A DNA stretch of 54,409 nt from Chromobacterium amazonense (GCF_001855565.1 NZ_MKCR01000007.1:1-54409), one strand, 5' to 3'; positions 7,743 through 17,098 are shown, numbered from the stretch's first letter. Made by a program: numbers and translations. The notes: generated by a model not told the origin, from the letters alone.

Positions 7743-9335
7743 ATGCTTCTTCCCCGCCCTTTGCGCCCATTCTTGCTTGCCGCGCTGCTGGGCAGCGCCT
7801 TGCCTGGCTCCGCCCTGGCAGCCAAACCGCTGGTCTTCTGCGCCGAGGCCTCGCCCGAGGGGTTCGACCCCGCGCTATGGGACAGCGCCACCACCTACAA
7901 CATCACCAAGCCGGTGTTCCAGGGGCTGGTGGAGTTCCAGCGCGGCGGCGTGACGCTGCGCCCCGGCCTCGCCGAACGCTGGGCCGTATCGGCCGACGGC
8001 CTGGAATACACCTTCAAGCTGCGCCGCGGCGTGCATTTCCACCAGACCGACTATTTCACGCCGCAGCGCGATTTCTCCGCCGATGACGTGGTGTTCACCG
8101 TCAACCGCTGGATTCGGCCGGAGCTGCCGTTCAACCAGGCTTTCAAAACGCCGCTGACCGGCCCGGATGGTTATGGGCTGGCCAAGATGATCGAATCGGT
8201 GCAAAAGCTGGACCAGCATACGGTGAAAATCCGGCTGAGGGAGCGCAACGCCACCTTCCTCACCTTCTTCGCCATGGGCTTCGCCGGCATGCAGTCGGCC
8301 GAATACGCTGAGCAATTGCTGCAAGGCGGCAAGCCGCAGCAGATCAACCAGCTGCCCATCGGCACCGGCCCTTACCGCTTCAAGAGCTATGCCAAAGATT
8401 CGACCATACGCTATGAGGCCCATCCGCAATACTGGGGCCATGCGCAGAAAACCCGCAGCCTGGTGTTCGCCATCGTCGCCGACCCGCAAGTGCGCCTGCA
8501 GAAGCTGAAGGCAGGCGAATGCCAGGTGGCGGCCGCGGTGCGCGAGTCGGACCTCGACACGCTGGCGGCGGACAAGCGCATCAAGATCGCCTCCACCGGC
8601 GCCAGCAATATTTCCTATCTCGCCTACAACCTGAAGCGGCCACAGTTCGCCAAACGCGAGGTGCGGGTGGCGCTGGACATGGCCATCAACCGCGACGCGC
8701 TGTTCAAGGCCATGTTCCCCAAGGGCGGAGCGATCCAGGCTATCAATCCGTATCCGCCATCGATCTGGAGCTGGAACCCGAAAACGCGCAACGAATACAA
8801 CCCGGCCAAAGCCAAGGCCTTGCTGGCCCAGGCCGGCTATCCCAACGGCTTCACGGTGAATCTGTGGGCGCTGCCGGTGCAGCGTCCCACCAATCCCAAC
8901 GGCAAGCTGATGGCGCAGATGATCCAGCAGGACTGGGCCAAGATAGGCGTCAAAGCCAATATCCAGAGCTACGAATGGGGCGAGTACCTGAAGCGCGCCG
9001 CCGCCGGCGAACACGATGTCTATATGTCCGGCCTGACCAGCAATTCCGGCGACCCGGACGACTTCCTGTGGAACAGCCTGTCCTGCAGCGTCAGCAAGGG
9101 CGGCCAGCGCTTTTGCGACGCCGAATTCGACAACTTGCTGCAGCTGGGCCGCCAGACCACCGATCAAAAGCAGCGCACGCGCTACTATCTGAAGGCGCAG
9201 GAAATCTTCAAGTACCAGCGGCCATGGATCACCATCGCCCATTCGCGCATCTATATTCCGCTGCGCAACAATGTGCAGGGCTTCATCATGAATCCGAATG
9301 GCTCTTTTGATTTCGAGGACGTATGGCTCAAATGA
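7743..9335 (+). CDS. dppA: Dipeptide ABC transporter periplasmic binding protein (SBP family 5)
   Basis: A 530-residue extracytoplasmic solute-binding protein of family 5 (DppA/OppA). The signal peptide is residues 1-26, ending ALA-A before KPLVFCAEASPEGFDP, the typical mature N-terminus of DppA. The family region RPGLAERWAVSADGLEYTFK follows around residues 77-96, and the C-terminus ends in the usual GSFDFEDVWLK type. The start is preceded by AGGAAAG. Permease and ATPase genes are absent nearby, so the protein must use a transporter encoded elsewhere or be an extra binding protein. The stop overlaps the next gene by 13 bases. Dipeptide, or D-Ala-D-Ala given the divergent ddpX, is the inferred ligand. 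Confidence 0.9.
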   Translation: MLLPRPLRPFLLAALLGSALPGSALAAKPLVFCAEASPEGFDPALWDSATTYNITKPVFQGLVEFQRGGVTLRPGLAERWAVSADGLEYTFKLRRGVHFHQTDYFTPQRDFSADDVVFTVNRWIRPELPFNQAFKTPLTGPDGYGLAKMIESVQKLDQHTVKIRLRERNATFLTFFAMGFAGMQSAEYAEQLLQGGKPQQINQLPIGTGPYRFKSYAKDSTIRYEAHPQYWGHAQKTRSLVFAIVADPQVRLQKLKAGECQVAAAVRESDLDTLAADKRIKIASTGASNISYLAYNLKRPQFAKREVRVALDMAINRDALFKAMFPKGGAIQAINPYPPSIWSWNPKTRNEYNPAKAKALLAQAGYPNGFTVNLWALPVQRPTNPNGKLMAQMIQQDWAKIGVKANIQSYEWGEYLKRAAAGEHDVYMSGLTSNSGDPDDFLWNSLSCSVSKGGQRFCDAEFDNLLQLGRQTTDQKQRTRYYLKAQEIFKYQRPWITIAHSRIYIPLRNNVQGFIMNPNGSFDFEDVWLK

Positions 9336-10300
9336 ATCCCGCCTGGCCCTCCAGCTTCAGCAGCCATCGCTACCAGGCGCTGACGGACGGCCCGCGCTTG
9401 ATCGTCACCGGCGCGGTGCACGGCAATGAAGTGTGCGGCGCCGTCGCCATCCGCCGCCTCATGGCGGAGCTGGAACAAGGCGCGCGATCACTCGTCCGCG
9501 GCATGCTGACTCTGGTGCCGGTGGCCAATCCGCTGGCCTACCAGCTGGGCCAACGCGGCGGCGAGCGCAATCTGAACCGCAACCTCGCGCCCCAGCCCAG
9601 CCCGCAAGACTACGAAGACCATGTCGCCAACTGGCTATGTCCGCTGCTGGCCGAACATGAAGCGCTGCTCGATCTGCATTCGTTCCAGTCGCCGGGCCAG
9701 CCCTTCGTTTTTCTGGGGCCGCAAGATAACGCAGGCACGCTGGAGCCGTTTTCGCATGCGGCAAAAGAGGAAGCGCTGGCGCGATGTTTGGGGGTGAGCC
9801 GCGCCATGGATGGCTGGCTCAGCACCTATGCCTTGGGTGTGGAGAGACGTCAATCGGCAGCGCTGGGCGACGCGCGGCAACGCGCGCTGAACAGCGACGT
9901 CCGCTACGGCGTGGGCACCACCGAATACATGCGCAGCCAAGGCGGCTGGGCGCTGACCCTGGAGTGCGGCCAGCACGACGATCCGGCCGCGCCGGAAGTG
10001 GCTTATCGCGCCGTCGTCAACACGCTGGCGCATCTGGGCATGATCCGCTCGCCGGCCCCGGCGCCGCAAACGCTGCAAGGATTGAGCCTGTATGAGGTAG
10101 TGGACAAACAGCACGACGCCGACCGTTTCGTGCGCGACTGGGCCAGCTTCGATCCCGTGCGGCGCGGCGAAACCATCGCCGTGCGCGCCGATGGCAAAAC
10201 CTTGCTGGCGCCGGAAGACGGCTGCATCGTGTTTCCCAGCCCAGGCGCGCCGCCAGGGCAAGAGTGGTTCTACCTGGCTCGGCCTTCGGCCAGATGGTAA
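9323..10300 (+). CDS. Succinylglutamate desuccinylase/aspartoacylase-family zinc hydrolase
   Basis: A 325-residue protein of the M14 carboxypeptidase-like AstE/AspA family. The Zn-binding motif HGNE is at 33-36 (His33, Glu36), the third ligand is His119 in LLDLHSF, the substrate-binding RNLNRN is at 82-87, and a Glu in TLECGQ (Glu214) fits the catalytic general base. No signal peptide is seen, so it is cytoplasmic. It overlaps dppA by 13 bases and is surely co-transcribed, suggesting it deacylates or trims something brought in by that binding protein. The exact substrate cannot be read from sequence: true AstE genes sit with astCADB, which is absent here. It converges on the PPTase gene with an 18-base gap. 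Confidence 0.85.
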   Translation: MAQMNPAWPSSFSSHRYQALTDGPRLIVTGAVHGNEVCGAVAIRRLMAELEQGARSLVRGMLTLVPVANPLAYQLGQRGGERNLNRNLAPQPSPQDYEDHVANWLCPLLAEHEALLDLHSFQSPGQPFVFLGPQDNAGTLEPFSHAAKEEALARCLGVSRAMDGWLSTYALGVERRQSAALGDARQRALNSDVRYGVGTTEYMRSQGGWALTLECGQHDDPAAPEVAYRAVVNTLAHLGMIRSPAPAPQTLQGLSLYEVVDKQHDADRFVRDWASFDPVRRGETIAVRADGKTLLAPEDGCIVFPSPGAPPGQEWFYLARPSARW

Positions 10301-10318
10301 GCGCCAAGGGCGCGAGAC

Positions 10319-11095
10319 TTACGCGACAAACAAGCTGCCTCGCTCCGCAACAATGGTGTGCACCTCTGCGCCGGCGCAGCGGAAGCGGACTCGAAAAGGC
10401 CGCATGCGGCCCAACAGCCCGCTTTTCCCAGTCGGCGCCAGCGTCAAGCAGCCGGCTTGCCAGTCCAGCGCCTGCACCTCGAATTCGGTGAAATCGACAA
10501 AACGGCCCAACAAGGGGTGAATCGCTTTATAGCCGGCTTCCTTCGCCGAGAAAATCAGCGTCTCCGCCAAGGTATCGTCGCGCTGTCCCAGCCAGGCCTG
10601 TATTTCTCGCTCCGTGCAGCAAAGCGACCTTATGCTCCGCGCCGCGCTAGGCCTGGCCAGTTGCTCGCTATCCATGCCCAAGGCCGCATAGTCGCTGGAA
10701 AATGCCGCCACCGCATAAGCCGCCTCGCCGTGATGGGTGATGGAGCCGACCAAGCCATCAGGCCACAGCGGCACGCCCGACTCCGCGCGCCCGACCGCGC
10801 CATTTGGATAGCCCAATTCCACCAAAGCCCGCTCTGCGCACAGCCGCCCGCCCAGGAAGGACAACTGCCGCTTGCGCACGGCGCGGGCCAGCGCGGCCGG
10901 CAAGATCGCCGCCAAATCCAGCTCCGCCAGCGCCCGATCCAGCGCGGCCAGCGAGATGCCGCAACCCGCGCTCCCGGCCAGCTCATGCGGCGCGTCCAGC
11001 CAGCAACCAGCCAGCTTGTGCTGGGCATCCGGCAGCCCGCGTTGCAAACTTTGCGTGATGCTAAAATCATGTCGATCCGTCAACGCAATACCCAT
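10319..11095 (-). CDS. 4'-phosphopantetheinyl transferase, EntD/Sfp-like
   Basis: A 258-residue enzyme that transfers the phosphopantetheine arm of CoA to a serine of carrier proteins. It has the EntD-type signatures: GSITH at 117-121, GMDSE at 140-144 (Mg-binding acidic residues), and FSAKEAGYKA at 182-191 (catalytic/Mg-binding Glu). It is cytoplasmic. No non-ribosomal peptide or polyketide synthase gene lies within the window, so it probably serves a cluster elsewhere in the genome, such as a siderophore; that is inference. The gene stands alone between convergent and tandem neighbours. An internal start cannot be excluded, but the N-terminal region matches the usual EntD length. Confidence 0.9.
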   Translation of the reverse strand: MGIALTDRHDFSITQSLQRGLPDAQHKLAGCWLDAPHELAGSAGCGISLAALDRALAELDLAAILPAALARAVRKRQLSFLGGRLCAERALVELGYPNGAVGRAESGVPLWPDGLVGSITHHGEAAYAVAAFSSDYAALGMDSEQLARPSAARSIRSLCCTEREIQAWLGQRDDTLAETLIFSAKEAGYKAIHPLLGRFVDFTEFEVQALDWQAGCLTLAPTGKSGLLGRMRPFRVRFRCAGAEVHTIVAERGSLFVA

Positions 11096-11217
11096 TGGCT
11101 CCTTATCCTTGCAAAATCCGACAAGACCGCTGTCAACGTAAATTTGTCCCCATCATCGCTGCAGCGTACCACTGTCGCCAGCGATGGCGGCGCTTCACCC
11201 CCCTCGTCGCCATGACA

Positions 11218-11249
11218 AAACGGGGAGCCGCTTGCGCGACTCCCCGTTT
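11218..11249 (-). terminator. Rho-independent terminator of the cyo operon
   Basis: The inverted repeat AAACGGGGAG / CTCCCCGTTT surrounds a 12-base loop. On the minus strand it is followed by TTTTGTC, 25 bases beyond the cyoE stop. Confidence 0.75.
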
Positions 11250-11273
11250 GCGAAGATCAGACTCGAACCAGAC

Positions 11274-12185
11274 TTAACGGTACGCGCTGGCATCCGCTGT
11301 CAGCATAGGCCGATGGCCATCGGCCGGCGTTTTGCCATCCACCGCCATCATCACCGACAAAGCGGTGATGGTGATGATAGAGAAGAAAAACACCTGGCGC
11401 GCCCAGGCCCGGTCGTCGGTTTCCCGCTTGTAGCCGGACAGCGCCATCTTCAGCCACCACAGGCTGGTGGCACAGGCCACCGCCAGATAGCCGTAGCCGG
11501 CGTAGCCGCCGAATACCAGCATCACGGTCGCCGCGGCGAAGGCCAGTATGTACAGGACAATCTGCTGCTTGGCGCTGGAAATGCCGCGCACCACCGGCAA
11601 CACCGGAATGCCGGCCGCCTCGTAGTCCTTGAAGCGGAAGATGGCAATCGCGTAGGAGTGCGGCATCTGCCACAGGCTGAACATCAACAGCAGGATAGCC
11701 GCGCCCATGTCGAAGCGGCCGGTGACGGCGCAGTAGCCGGCCACCGGCGGCACCGCGCCGGACAGGCTGCCCACTACGGTGCCGTACACCGAGTTGCGCT
11801 TCATGTACAGGCTGTACACGCCGACATAGATCACGAAGCCGAACAGCACCCAGCCGAAGGCCAGCGGATTGGTCCAGCGCCACAAGATGGCGAAACCGGC
11901 CAGCCCCAGCACGATGCCGTGGGCCAGCGCCGCCTTGGTGCTCATCGCGCCGGTGACCAGCACCCGTTTCTGGGTGCGGGTCATCTTGGCGTCGATGTCC
12001 TGGTCGATGCAGTTGTTGATGGCGCAGCCGGAGGCCACGACCAGCACCAGACCGCTCACCGTGGCCAGCAGCAGCCACCAGTCAACCGGCCCCTGCGCCG
12101 CCAGCAGAAAACCGCCGACGGCCGAGATCAGGTTGCCGAAGATGATGCCCGGCTTGGTGACTTGGAGATAGCGTTTGAGCTTCAA
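11274..12185 (-). CDS. cyoE: Protoheme IX farnesyltransferase (heme O synthase)
   Basis: Attaches a farnesyl group to heme B to make heme O for the CyoB active site. It is an integral membrane UbiA-family prenyltransferase with about nine hydrophobic segments. The first Asp-rich site [14 protein letters not shown] (NxxD/DxxxD) lies at about residues 58-71 and the second conserved loop is around [10 protein letters not shown]. The likely start is a TTG at 12183-12185 giving [14 protein letters not shown], with GAGGAAA as ribosome site; another TTG five codons upstream keeps the frame open but would place the ribosome site inside the gene. It is the last gene of cyoABCDE, 23 bases after cyoD. 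Confidence 0.95.
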   Translation of the reverse strand: MKLKRYLQVTKPGIIFGNLISAVGGFLLAAQGPVDWWLLLATVSGLVLVVASGCAINNCIDQDIDAKMTRTQKRVLVTGAMSTKAALAHGIVLGLAGFAILWRWTNPLAFGWVLFGFVIYVGVYSLYMKRNSVYGTVVGSLSGAVPPVAGYCAVTGRFDMGAAILLLMFSLWQMPHSYAIAIFRFKDYEAAGIPVLPVVRGISSAKQQIVLYILAFAAATVMLVFGGYAGYGYLAVACATSLWWLKMALSGYKRETDDRAWARQVFFFSIITITALSVMMAVDGKTPADGHRPMLTADASAYR

Positions 12186-12207
12186 ATCGGCTTTCCTCAA
12201 CCCCGCC

Positions 12208-12534
12208 TCAGCGCATCATCAGCGCGTCGGCGGAGTAGATGATCCAGATCGACAGGCCGACCAGCAGCACGATCACCATGCCGGTGAACAGGAAGGAGAA
12301 GGTATTGAGCTTGCCTTCCTTGCTGAAGTCCAGGTGCAGGAAATACTTCAGCTGCACCACGATCTGCACCACCGCCAGGGCGAAGATGCCGATCAGCGTG
12401 GCCTGCTTGGTGAAGGCGCCGCCCATCACCATCCAGAACGGGATGACGGTCAGGATCACGGACAGAACGAAGCCGACCAGATAGCCCTTTACGCTGATAT
12501 GGCTAGCGTTGTCATGAGAATGGCTGTGGCTCAT
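12208..12534 (-). CDS. cyoD: Cytochrome o ubiquinol oxidase subunit IV
   Basis: A small membrane subunit of cytochrome bo3 (about 108 residues) that aids assembly of the CuB site in subunit I. It begins with a His-rich head (MSHSHSHDN) and has three hydrophobic segments; KYFLHLDFS is the conserved family signature. The open frame extends 15 codons upstream, but the ATG chosen overlaps the cyoC stop (TGATG) as is usual in this operon, pointing to translational coupling. Confidence 0.95.
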   Translation of the reverse strand: MSHSHSHDNASHISVKGYLVGFVLSVILTVIPFWMVMGGAFTKQATLIGIFALAVVQIVVQLKYFLHLDFSKEGKLNTFSFLFTGMVIVLLVGLSIWIIYSADALMMR

Positions 12535-13145
12535 CACATGGCTCCTTTCAGGTAGACGACGGTGAACACGCAGATCCACACGATGTCGAGGAAGTGCCAG
12601 AACAGAGACAAGCAGTTCAGGCGGGTCATGGCGCGGCTGGTCAGGCCAGTCTTCACCACTTCCAGCATCATCACGCCCATCCAGATCAGGCCGGCGGTCA
12701 CGTGCAGGCCGTGCAGGCCCACCAAGCCGAAGAAGGCCGACAGGAAGGCGCTCTTCTGCGGGCCGTGGCCCTCGGCGATCAGGTGATGGAACTCATTGAT
12801 TTCCAGACCGATAAACGCCGCGCCGAACAGGAAGGTCACCGCCAGCCAGCCCAGCACCGCGGATTTGTTGCCCTTGTGGCCGGCGATCATGGCAAAGCCG
12901 TAGGTGATGGAGGACAGCAGCAGGGCCGCGGTTTCCACCAGCACGTATTGCAGATCGAAGATTTCCTTGCCGGTCACGCCTTCCGCCACATTGCGGAACA
13001 ACACCGCATAGCCCGCGAACGCCGTCGCGAACAAGATGCAGTCGGTCATCAGGTAGAACCAGAAGCCCAGGACAGTCTGCTCGCTGCTGTCGTGGTGGCC
13101 GTGGTCCTCATGCGCGCCATGCGCTTGGTTTACATAAGTCGTCAT
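12534..13145 (-). CDS. cyoC: Cytochrome o ubiquinol oxidase subunit III
   Basis: A 203-residue heme-copper oxidase subunit III with five membrane segments. Typical blocks are [18 protein letters not shown] at the N-terminus and the [14 protein letters not shown] stretch near residue 150, ending in [17 protein letters not shown]. It has no cofactor and stabilises the core complex. It starts 15 bases after the cyoB stop and overlaps cyoD by one base. Confidence 0.96.
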   Translation of the reverse strand: MTTYVNQAHGAHEDHGHHDSSEQTVLGFWFYLMTDCILFATAFAGYAVLFRNVAEGVTGKEIFDLQYVLVETAALLLSSITYGFAMIAGHKGNKSAVLGWLAVTFLFGAAFIGLEINEFHHLIAEGHGPQKSAFLSAFFGLVGLHGLHVTAGLIWMGVMMLEVVKTGLTSRAMTRLNCLSLFWHFLDIVWICVFTVVYLKGAM

Positions 13146-13160
13146 GTCAGATCCAGCCTG

Positions 13161-15203
13161 TTACGCGATCGTGGTCGGACGGGCAGCCTTTTTCGGCTTG
13201 GCCTGATCACGCTCGGTATAGTTGTCCACATCGATGCCCAGCTGTTCGAAGCGGGCGCGCTCGATGGCTTCCACTTCGTCCGGCTGCACGTAGTAGTCCA
13301 GGTCGTTGTCGTAAGCGCGGGCCAGCATGCTGCCGAGGATGCCCACCAGGCCAACGATGGCCAGCCACCAGATGTGCCAGATCATCGCAAAACCGAACAC
13401 GGTGGCGAAGGCGCCGATGAAAACGCCGACCGAGGTGTTCTTCGGCATGTGGATAGGCTCGTACGACTTCGGCACAGCGTAGGCCACGCCCTTTTCCTTC
13501 ATGTCGGTGAAGGCGTCGATGTCATGCACCTGCGGCAGCTTGGCGAAGTTGTAGAACGGCGCCGGGGAGGAAGTGGACCACTCCAGGGTGTGGCCGTTCC
13601 ATGGGTCGCCGGTTTCGTCCTTCAGTTCCTTGCGCTTGATGACGCTGACCACGATCTGCAGCAGCTGGCAGCCGATGCCGCAAGCGATCAGCAGCGCGCC
13701 GAACAGGGCGATGTTCAGCCACGGCTCAAACGCCGGGTTGGTGGTGTAGTTCAGGCGACGGGTCATGCCCATGAAGCCCAGCACGTACAGCGGCATGAAG
13801 GCGAAGAAGAAGCCGATCTGCCAGAACCAGAACGATGCCTTGCCCAGCTTAGGCTCCAACTTGAAGCCGAACACCTTGGGGAACCAGAAGGTCAGGCCGG
13901 CCAGGTAGCCGAACACGGCGCCGCCGATGATGGTGTTGTGGAAGTGGGCGATCAGGAACAGGCTGTTATGCAGCACGAAATCCGCGCCCGGCACCGCCAG
14001 CAGCACGCCGGTCATGCCGCCGATGGAGAAGGTCACCATGAAGCCCAGTGTCCACAGGATCGGGGTTTCAAAGCGCAGGCGGCCCTTGTAGATGGTGAAC
14101 AGCCAGTTGAACAGCTTCACGCCGGTCGGGATCGAGATGATCATGGTCGCGATGCCGAAGAAGGCGTTCACGTTGGCGCCGGAGCCCATCGTGAAAAAGT
14201 GGTGCAGCCAGACCATGAAGCCCAGGATGGAGATCGCGCCGCTGGCGTAGATCATGGACTTGTGGCCGAACAGGCGCTTGCCGGCAAAGGTGGACACCAC
14301 TTCGGAGAAGATGCCGAAGGCCGGCAGAACCAGAATGTAAACCTCGGGGTGGCCCCAGGCCCAGAACAGGTTCAGGTACATCATGGCGTTGCCGCCCGCT
14401 TCCGCGGTGAAGAAGTGGAAGTCCAGGTAGCGGTCCAGCGTCAGCATGGCCAGCGCGCCGGTCAGGATCGGGAAGGAGGTGGCGATCAGCACGTTGGCCC
14501 AGGTGCAGGTCCAGGTGAAGATCGGCATTTCCATCAGCTTCATGCCCGGAGCGCGCATCTTGATCACGGTCACCAGGAAGTTGATGGCCGTCAGCGTCGT
14601 CCCCAAGCCTGACAGCTGCAAGGCCCAGATGTAGTAATCCACCCCCACGTCAGGGCTGAATCCCAGCTCGGCCAGCGGAGGATAGGCCACCCAGCCGGTG
14701 CGGGCGAAGTTGCCCACGCCCAGCGACAGGTTGACCAGGATCACGGCGGACACCAGCAGCCAGAAGCTCAGCGAGTTCAGGAAGGGGAAGGCTACGTCGC
14801 GCGCGCCGATTTGCAGCGGTACCACGATGTTCATCAGGCCGGTCATGAACGGCATCGCCATGAAGATGATCATGATCACGCCGTGGGCGGTGAAGATCTG
14901 ATCGTAGTGTTCCGGCGGGAAGATGCCGTGGCTGCCGCCGGTGGCGACGGCCAGCTGGGTACGCATCATCAGCGCGTCGGCGAAGCCGCGCAGCAGCATG
15001 ATCATGGCGACGATGATGTACATCACGCCGATTTTCTTGTGATCGACCGAGGTCAGCCACTCATTCCAGAGATAGCCCCACTTGCCGAACTTGGTGATGA
15101 GCGCGAACAGCATCAGCCCGATCAGGCCGGCGCCGCCCAGCGCCCCCATGATGATGGGCTCATGGTACGGAATCGCGTCCAGAGTCAGTTTACCTAACCA
15201 CAT
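13161..15203 (-). CDS. cyoB: Cytochrome o ubiquinol oxidase subunit I
   Basis: The 680-residue catalytic subunit of cytochrome bo3, which oxidises ubiquinol, reduces O2 to water and pumps protons. All metal ligands are present, each one position later than in E. coli: His107 (low-spin heme), the WGHPEVY motif with His285 and Tyr289 (CuB ligand and cross-linked Tyr), His334-His335 (CuB), and HFHNT near residue 420 (heme o3 and low-spin heme). The protein has about 15 membrane segments. A long opposite-strand open frame (12594-14612) is an artefact of codon bias. cyoA ends 6 bases upstream. Confidence 0.98.
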   Translation of the reverse strand: MWLGKLTLDAIPYHEPIIMGALGGAGLIGLMLFALITKFGKWGYLWNEWLTSVDHKKIGVMYIIVAMIMLLRGFADALMMRTQLAVATGGSHGIFPPEHYDQIFTAHGVIMIIFMAMPFMTGLMNIVVPLQIGARDVAFPFLNSLSFWLLVSAVILVNLSLGVGNFARTGWVAYPPLAELGFSPDVGVDYYIWALQLSGLGTTLTAINFLVTVIKMRAPGMKLMEMPIFTWTCTWANVLIATSFPILTGALAMLTLDRYLDFHFFTAEAGGNAMMYLNLFWAWGHPEVYILVLPAFGIFSEVVSTFAGKRLFGHKSMIYASGAISILGFMVWLHHFFTMGSGANVNAFFGIATMIISIPTGVKLFNWLFTIYKGRLRFETPILWTLGFMVTFSIGGMTGVLLAVPGADFVLHNSLFLIAHFHNTIIGGAVFGYLAGLTFWFPKVFGFKLEPKLGKASFWFWQIGFFFAFMPLYVLGFMGMTRRLNYTTNPAFEPWLNIALFGALLIACGIGCQLLQIVVSVIKRKELKDETGDPWNGHTLEWSTSSPAPFYNFAKLPQVHDIDAFTDMKEKGVAYAVPKSYEPIHMPKNTSVGVFIGAFATVFGFAMIWHIWWLAIVGLVGILGSMLARAYDNDLDYYVQPDEVEAIERARFEQLGIDVDNYTERDQAKPKKAARPTTIA

Positions 15204-15209
15204 TAATCG

Positions 15210-16151
15210 TTACTCCTTGACGACCGGCGGGGTGATCGCGGCGCACAGTTCTTTGGTCATCCTGGCCAGCTTGATAGCGTCGTCGCTATCGGCCAGCGAG
15301 GGGCGTGCAGCCATGTACTTGTGCTGCACGGCTTCGAACAGATACGGCGTGCTGGACGAGTAGTAAGCCACCGGATTGTTCTCGCTCGGCTTCAACAGCT
15401 GCAGGTAGGCCTGGGGATCCAGCGCCTTGCCGGAAGCCTTGACCTTGGCGACCCAGGCGTCGAACTCGGCCGGCGTCTTGGTGGCGATCGCGTTGAACTT
15501 CATGCCGGTGAAGCCCGCCCCGCTGTAGTTGGCGGAGAAGCCCTTGTAGATGCCCGGCTCGTTCGCCAACAGATGCAGTTGGGTCTGCATGCCGGCCATG
15601 GCGTAGATCTGGCCGCCCAGCTGCGGGATGAAGAAGGAGTTCATCGTTGCGTCGGAAGTGATCCGGAAGCTCACCGGCACATTGGCCGGGAACGCCAGTT
15701 CATTGACGGTAGCGATTTGCTGCTCGGGATAGATGAACAACCACTTCCAGTTCAGCGCCACCACCTGCACCTGGATCGGCTTCTGGTCGGAATCCAGCGG
15801 ACGGTAAGGGTCCAGCTTATGGGTGGTGTGCCAAGTCAGCGTCGCCAGGAAGGCGATGATGATGCAGGGGATCAGCCAGACTACCAGCTCGATCTTGGTC
15901 GAGTGCGACCACTTCGGCTCGTAAGCGGCGTCCTTATTGCTGGCGCGATATTTCCAGGCAAAAACCAGGGTCATCACGATCACCGGAATGACGACCAGCA
16001 GCATCAGCGCGGTTGCCGTGATGATCAGGGACTTCTGCTCGGCAGCGACCGGGCCCTTGGGGTCAAGGATACCGCCTTGACATCCCGAGAGCAGCAGAGC
16101 GACGAGCGGAGAAAGCCCCCACAACAGGCGGGAGGGTCTATGGTTTCTCAT
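15210..16151 (-). CDS. cyoA: Cytochrome o ubiquinol oxidase subunit II
   Basis: A 313-residue lipoprotein subunit. The signal peptide ends with the lipobox LLSGC (Cys24), two membrane helices follow (about residues 42-68 and 87-108), and then a periplasmic cupredoxin domain (about 125-230) with the [11 protein letters not shown] signature. As expected for a quinol oxidase, the CuA-binding cysteines of cytochrome c oxidases are absent. It is the first gene of cyoABCDE. The region upstream carries two FNR/ANR-type sites more than 400 bases away, so the operon probably has a long leader and oxygen-dependent control. Confidence 0.97.
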   Translation of the reverse strand: MRNHRPSRLLWGLSPLVALLLSGCQGGILDPKGPVAAEQKSLIITATALMLLVVIPVIVMTLVFAWKYRASNKDAAYEPKWSHSTKIELVVWLIPCIIIAFLATLTWHTTHKLDPYRPLDSDQKPIQVQVVALNWKWLFIYPEQQIATVNELAFPANVPVSFRITSDATMNSFFIPQLGGQIYAMAGMQTQLHLLANEPGIYKGFSANYSGAGFTGMKFNAIATKTPAEFDAWVAKVKASGKALDPQAYLQLLKPSENNPVAYYSSSTPYLFEAVQHKYMAARPSLADSDDAIKLARMTKELCAAITPPVVKE

Positions 16152-16566
16152 CTTACGACTTTACGGGTTAAAAATCCTTCAACGCGCCGATGCGCAACAG
16201 GCGTTGCGAGCCATGCTCCAACGCCAGCGAAATGTCCAGCAGGCGGGTTCCGCCCTCCTCTCGGGGATCGGCAACGCCGCCAAGCGAAACAACAGACTTT
16301 CAGGGCTCGCGGATTCCGCGAATCACCGGCGCGCATCCGTTTCCACGGCGGAAGCGGGCCGGAGGAAGCCGCTCAAGAAGCGCTTCCCGTGATGAGGTGA
16401 CAGCTGAAAACCCACTGTCCGGGTGAACGCCGGGATACGGCGCGGGAAGACAGGCATTCGGCAAACACAAACATCGATTCCGACCCGGCCCTGCTGCGGC
16501 AAATCGTCGCAGGACACGCGTCGAGCGGCCGTATTAGAAACAGTTTTGCCTGATATTTCAAGGGGA

Positions 16567-16580
16567 TTGACCCAGATCAA
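16567..16580. promoter_or_regulatory. FNR/ANR-type box 1 (imperfect)
   Basis: TTGACCCAGATCAA matches the FNR consensus TTGAT-N4-ATCAA with one mismatch. It lies on the cyoA side of the perfect box, with centres 44 bases apart. On the minus strand a possible TTGAAA and TAATAC follow towards cyoA, but their spacing (19) and distance from the box are not ideal, so the cyo promoter is not firmly placed. Confidence 0.6.
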
Positions 16581-16610
16581 TGACAGCTGCCGGCAAAATA
16601 TGCAATTCGA

Positions 16611-16624
16611 TTGATTACTATCAA
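16611..16624 (+). promoter_or_regulatory. FNR/ANR box 2 (perfect), class II position for a plus-strand promoter
   Basis: TTGATTACTATCAA is an exact match to TTGAT-N4-ATCAA. Its centre (16617.5) lies about 40 bases before the start predicted from TATAAT at 16645-16650, the classic class II distance for FNR activation. No good -35 hexamer is present, as usual for such promoters. The promoter faces away from cyoA into a stretch without a protein gene. Confidence 0.7.
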
Positions 16625-16656
16625 TGTCGCCCGTCGGCAAAATCTATAATGCAGAC

Positions 16657-16830
16657 AATGATTTAGGACATCGTCCTTGACAAAGCCAGACGACGCTTGG
16701 CGTTGCAATCTGTTACAAAATTATTTTGCCGAATATAGCGCACTGCAGCTGCGCACAGGCTGTGCGCCTGCATGATGACGCCATGGGCCGTGAAAAATGC
16801 AAAAAGCCGAATCAAAATGATTCGGCTTTT
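16657..16830 (+). ncRNA. Candidate FNR-activated small RNA
   Basis: The predicted transcript starts about 7 bases after the TATAAT and would end at the hairpin 16800-16829. It is about 175 nt long, contains a strong stem-loop at 16751-16767 and has no credible ribosome site plus open frame. FNR-driven small RNAs are known in enteric bacteria (FnrS) and in Neisseria (AniS). No homology could be tested here, and the plus-strand T-run after the hairpin is only four bases, so this remains a prediction. Confidence 0.35.
16800..16829 (-). terminator. Terminator of the tRNA-fMet gene (possibly bidirectional)
   Basis: AAAAAGCCGAATC-aaaa-TGATTCGGCTTTT forms a strong hairpin. On the minus strand it sits about 9 bases after the tRNA 3' end and is followed by TTTTTGCATTTTT; on the plus strand the T-run is only TTTT. 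Confidence 0.85.
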
Positions 16831-16837
16831 CCGTATT

Positions 16838-16914
<77 letters not shown>

Positions 16915-17006
16915 TCAGGAGAGAACGCATCATAATCCGCCTGCAGATTGGCGTCAAGACATTTTTATCTCAATGTATAAAATCAGCGGCGGAGCTCAAT
17001 GAAACA

Positions 17007-17030
17007 ACAGGGCGGCAAAAGCCGCCCTGT
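17007..17030 (-). terminator. Hairpin after dsbA
   Basis: A perfect 10-base stem ACAGGGCGGC / GCCGCCCTGT with an AAAA loop lies 68 bases beyond the dsbA stop. The minus-strand tail (TGTTTCATT) is only weakly T-rich, so it may act as terminator or transcript-end stabiliser. Confidence 0.55.
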
Positions 17031-17098
17031 CGAGCACCACCGCTGGCAAGCCCCTGTGCGCCTTGGATCAAGCTTTCGGCGGGGCTTTGTCGTCCGAA

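Larger units (their letters stand above)
16152..16837. other. Intergenic control region upstream of cyoA and of the tRNA-fMet gene
   Basis: About 690 bases without a convincing gene. The part next to cyoA (16152-16530) is GC-rich and shows no clear signal besides candidate leader RNA. The part 16540-16740 is AT-rich and holds two FNR/ANR boxes, a good -10 element on the plus strand, a stem-loop GCGCACA-GGC-TGTGCGC (16751-16767) and the tRNA terminator. The open frames crossing it on either strand have no ribosome site and no recognisable protein. Confidence 0.6.

Noticed and set aside
9323..10300. AstE of the arginine succinyltransferase pathway
   Set aside because: Family motifs fit, but none of astA, astB, astC or astD is nearby and the gene overlaps dppA, so the specific name is not supported.
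12594..14612. A 672-codon open frame on the plus strand opposite cyoC and cyoB
   Set aside because: It lies entirely antisense to two unmistakable oxidase genes, is very rich in His, Gln and Asp as expected from the reversed codon bias of GC-rich genes, and has no ribosome site.
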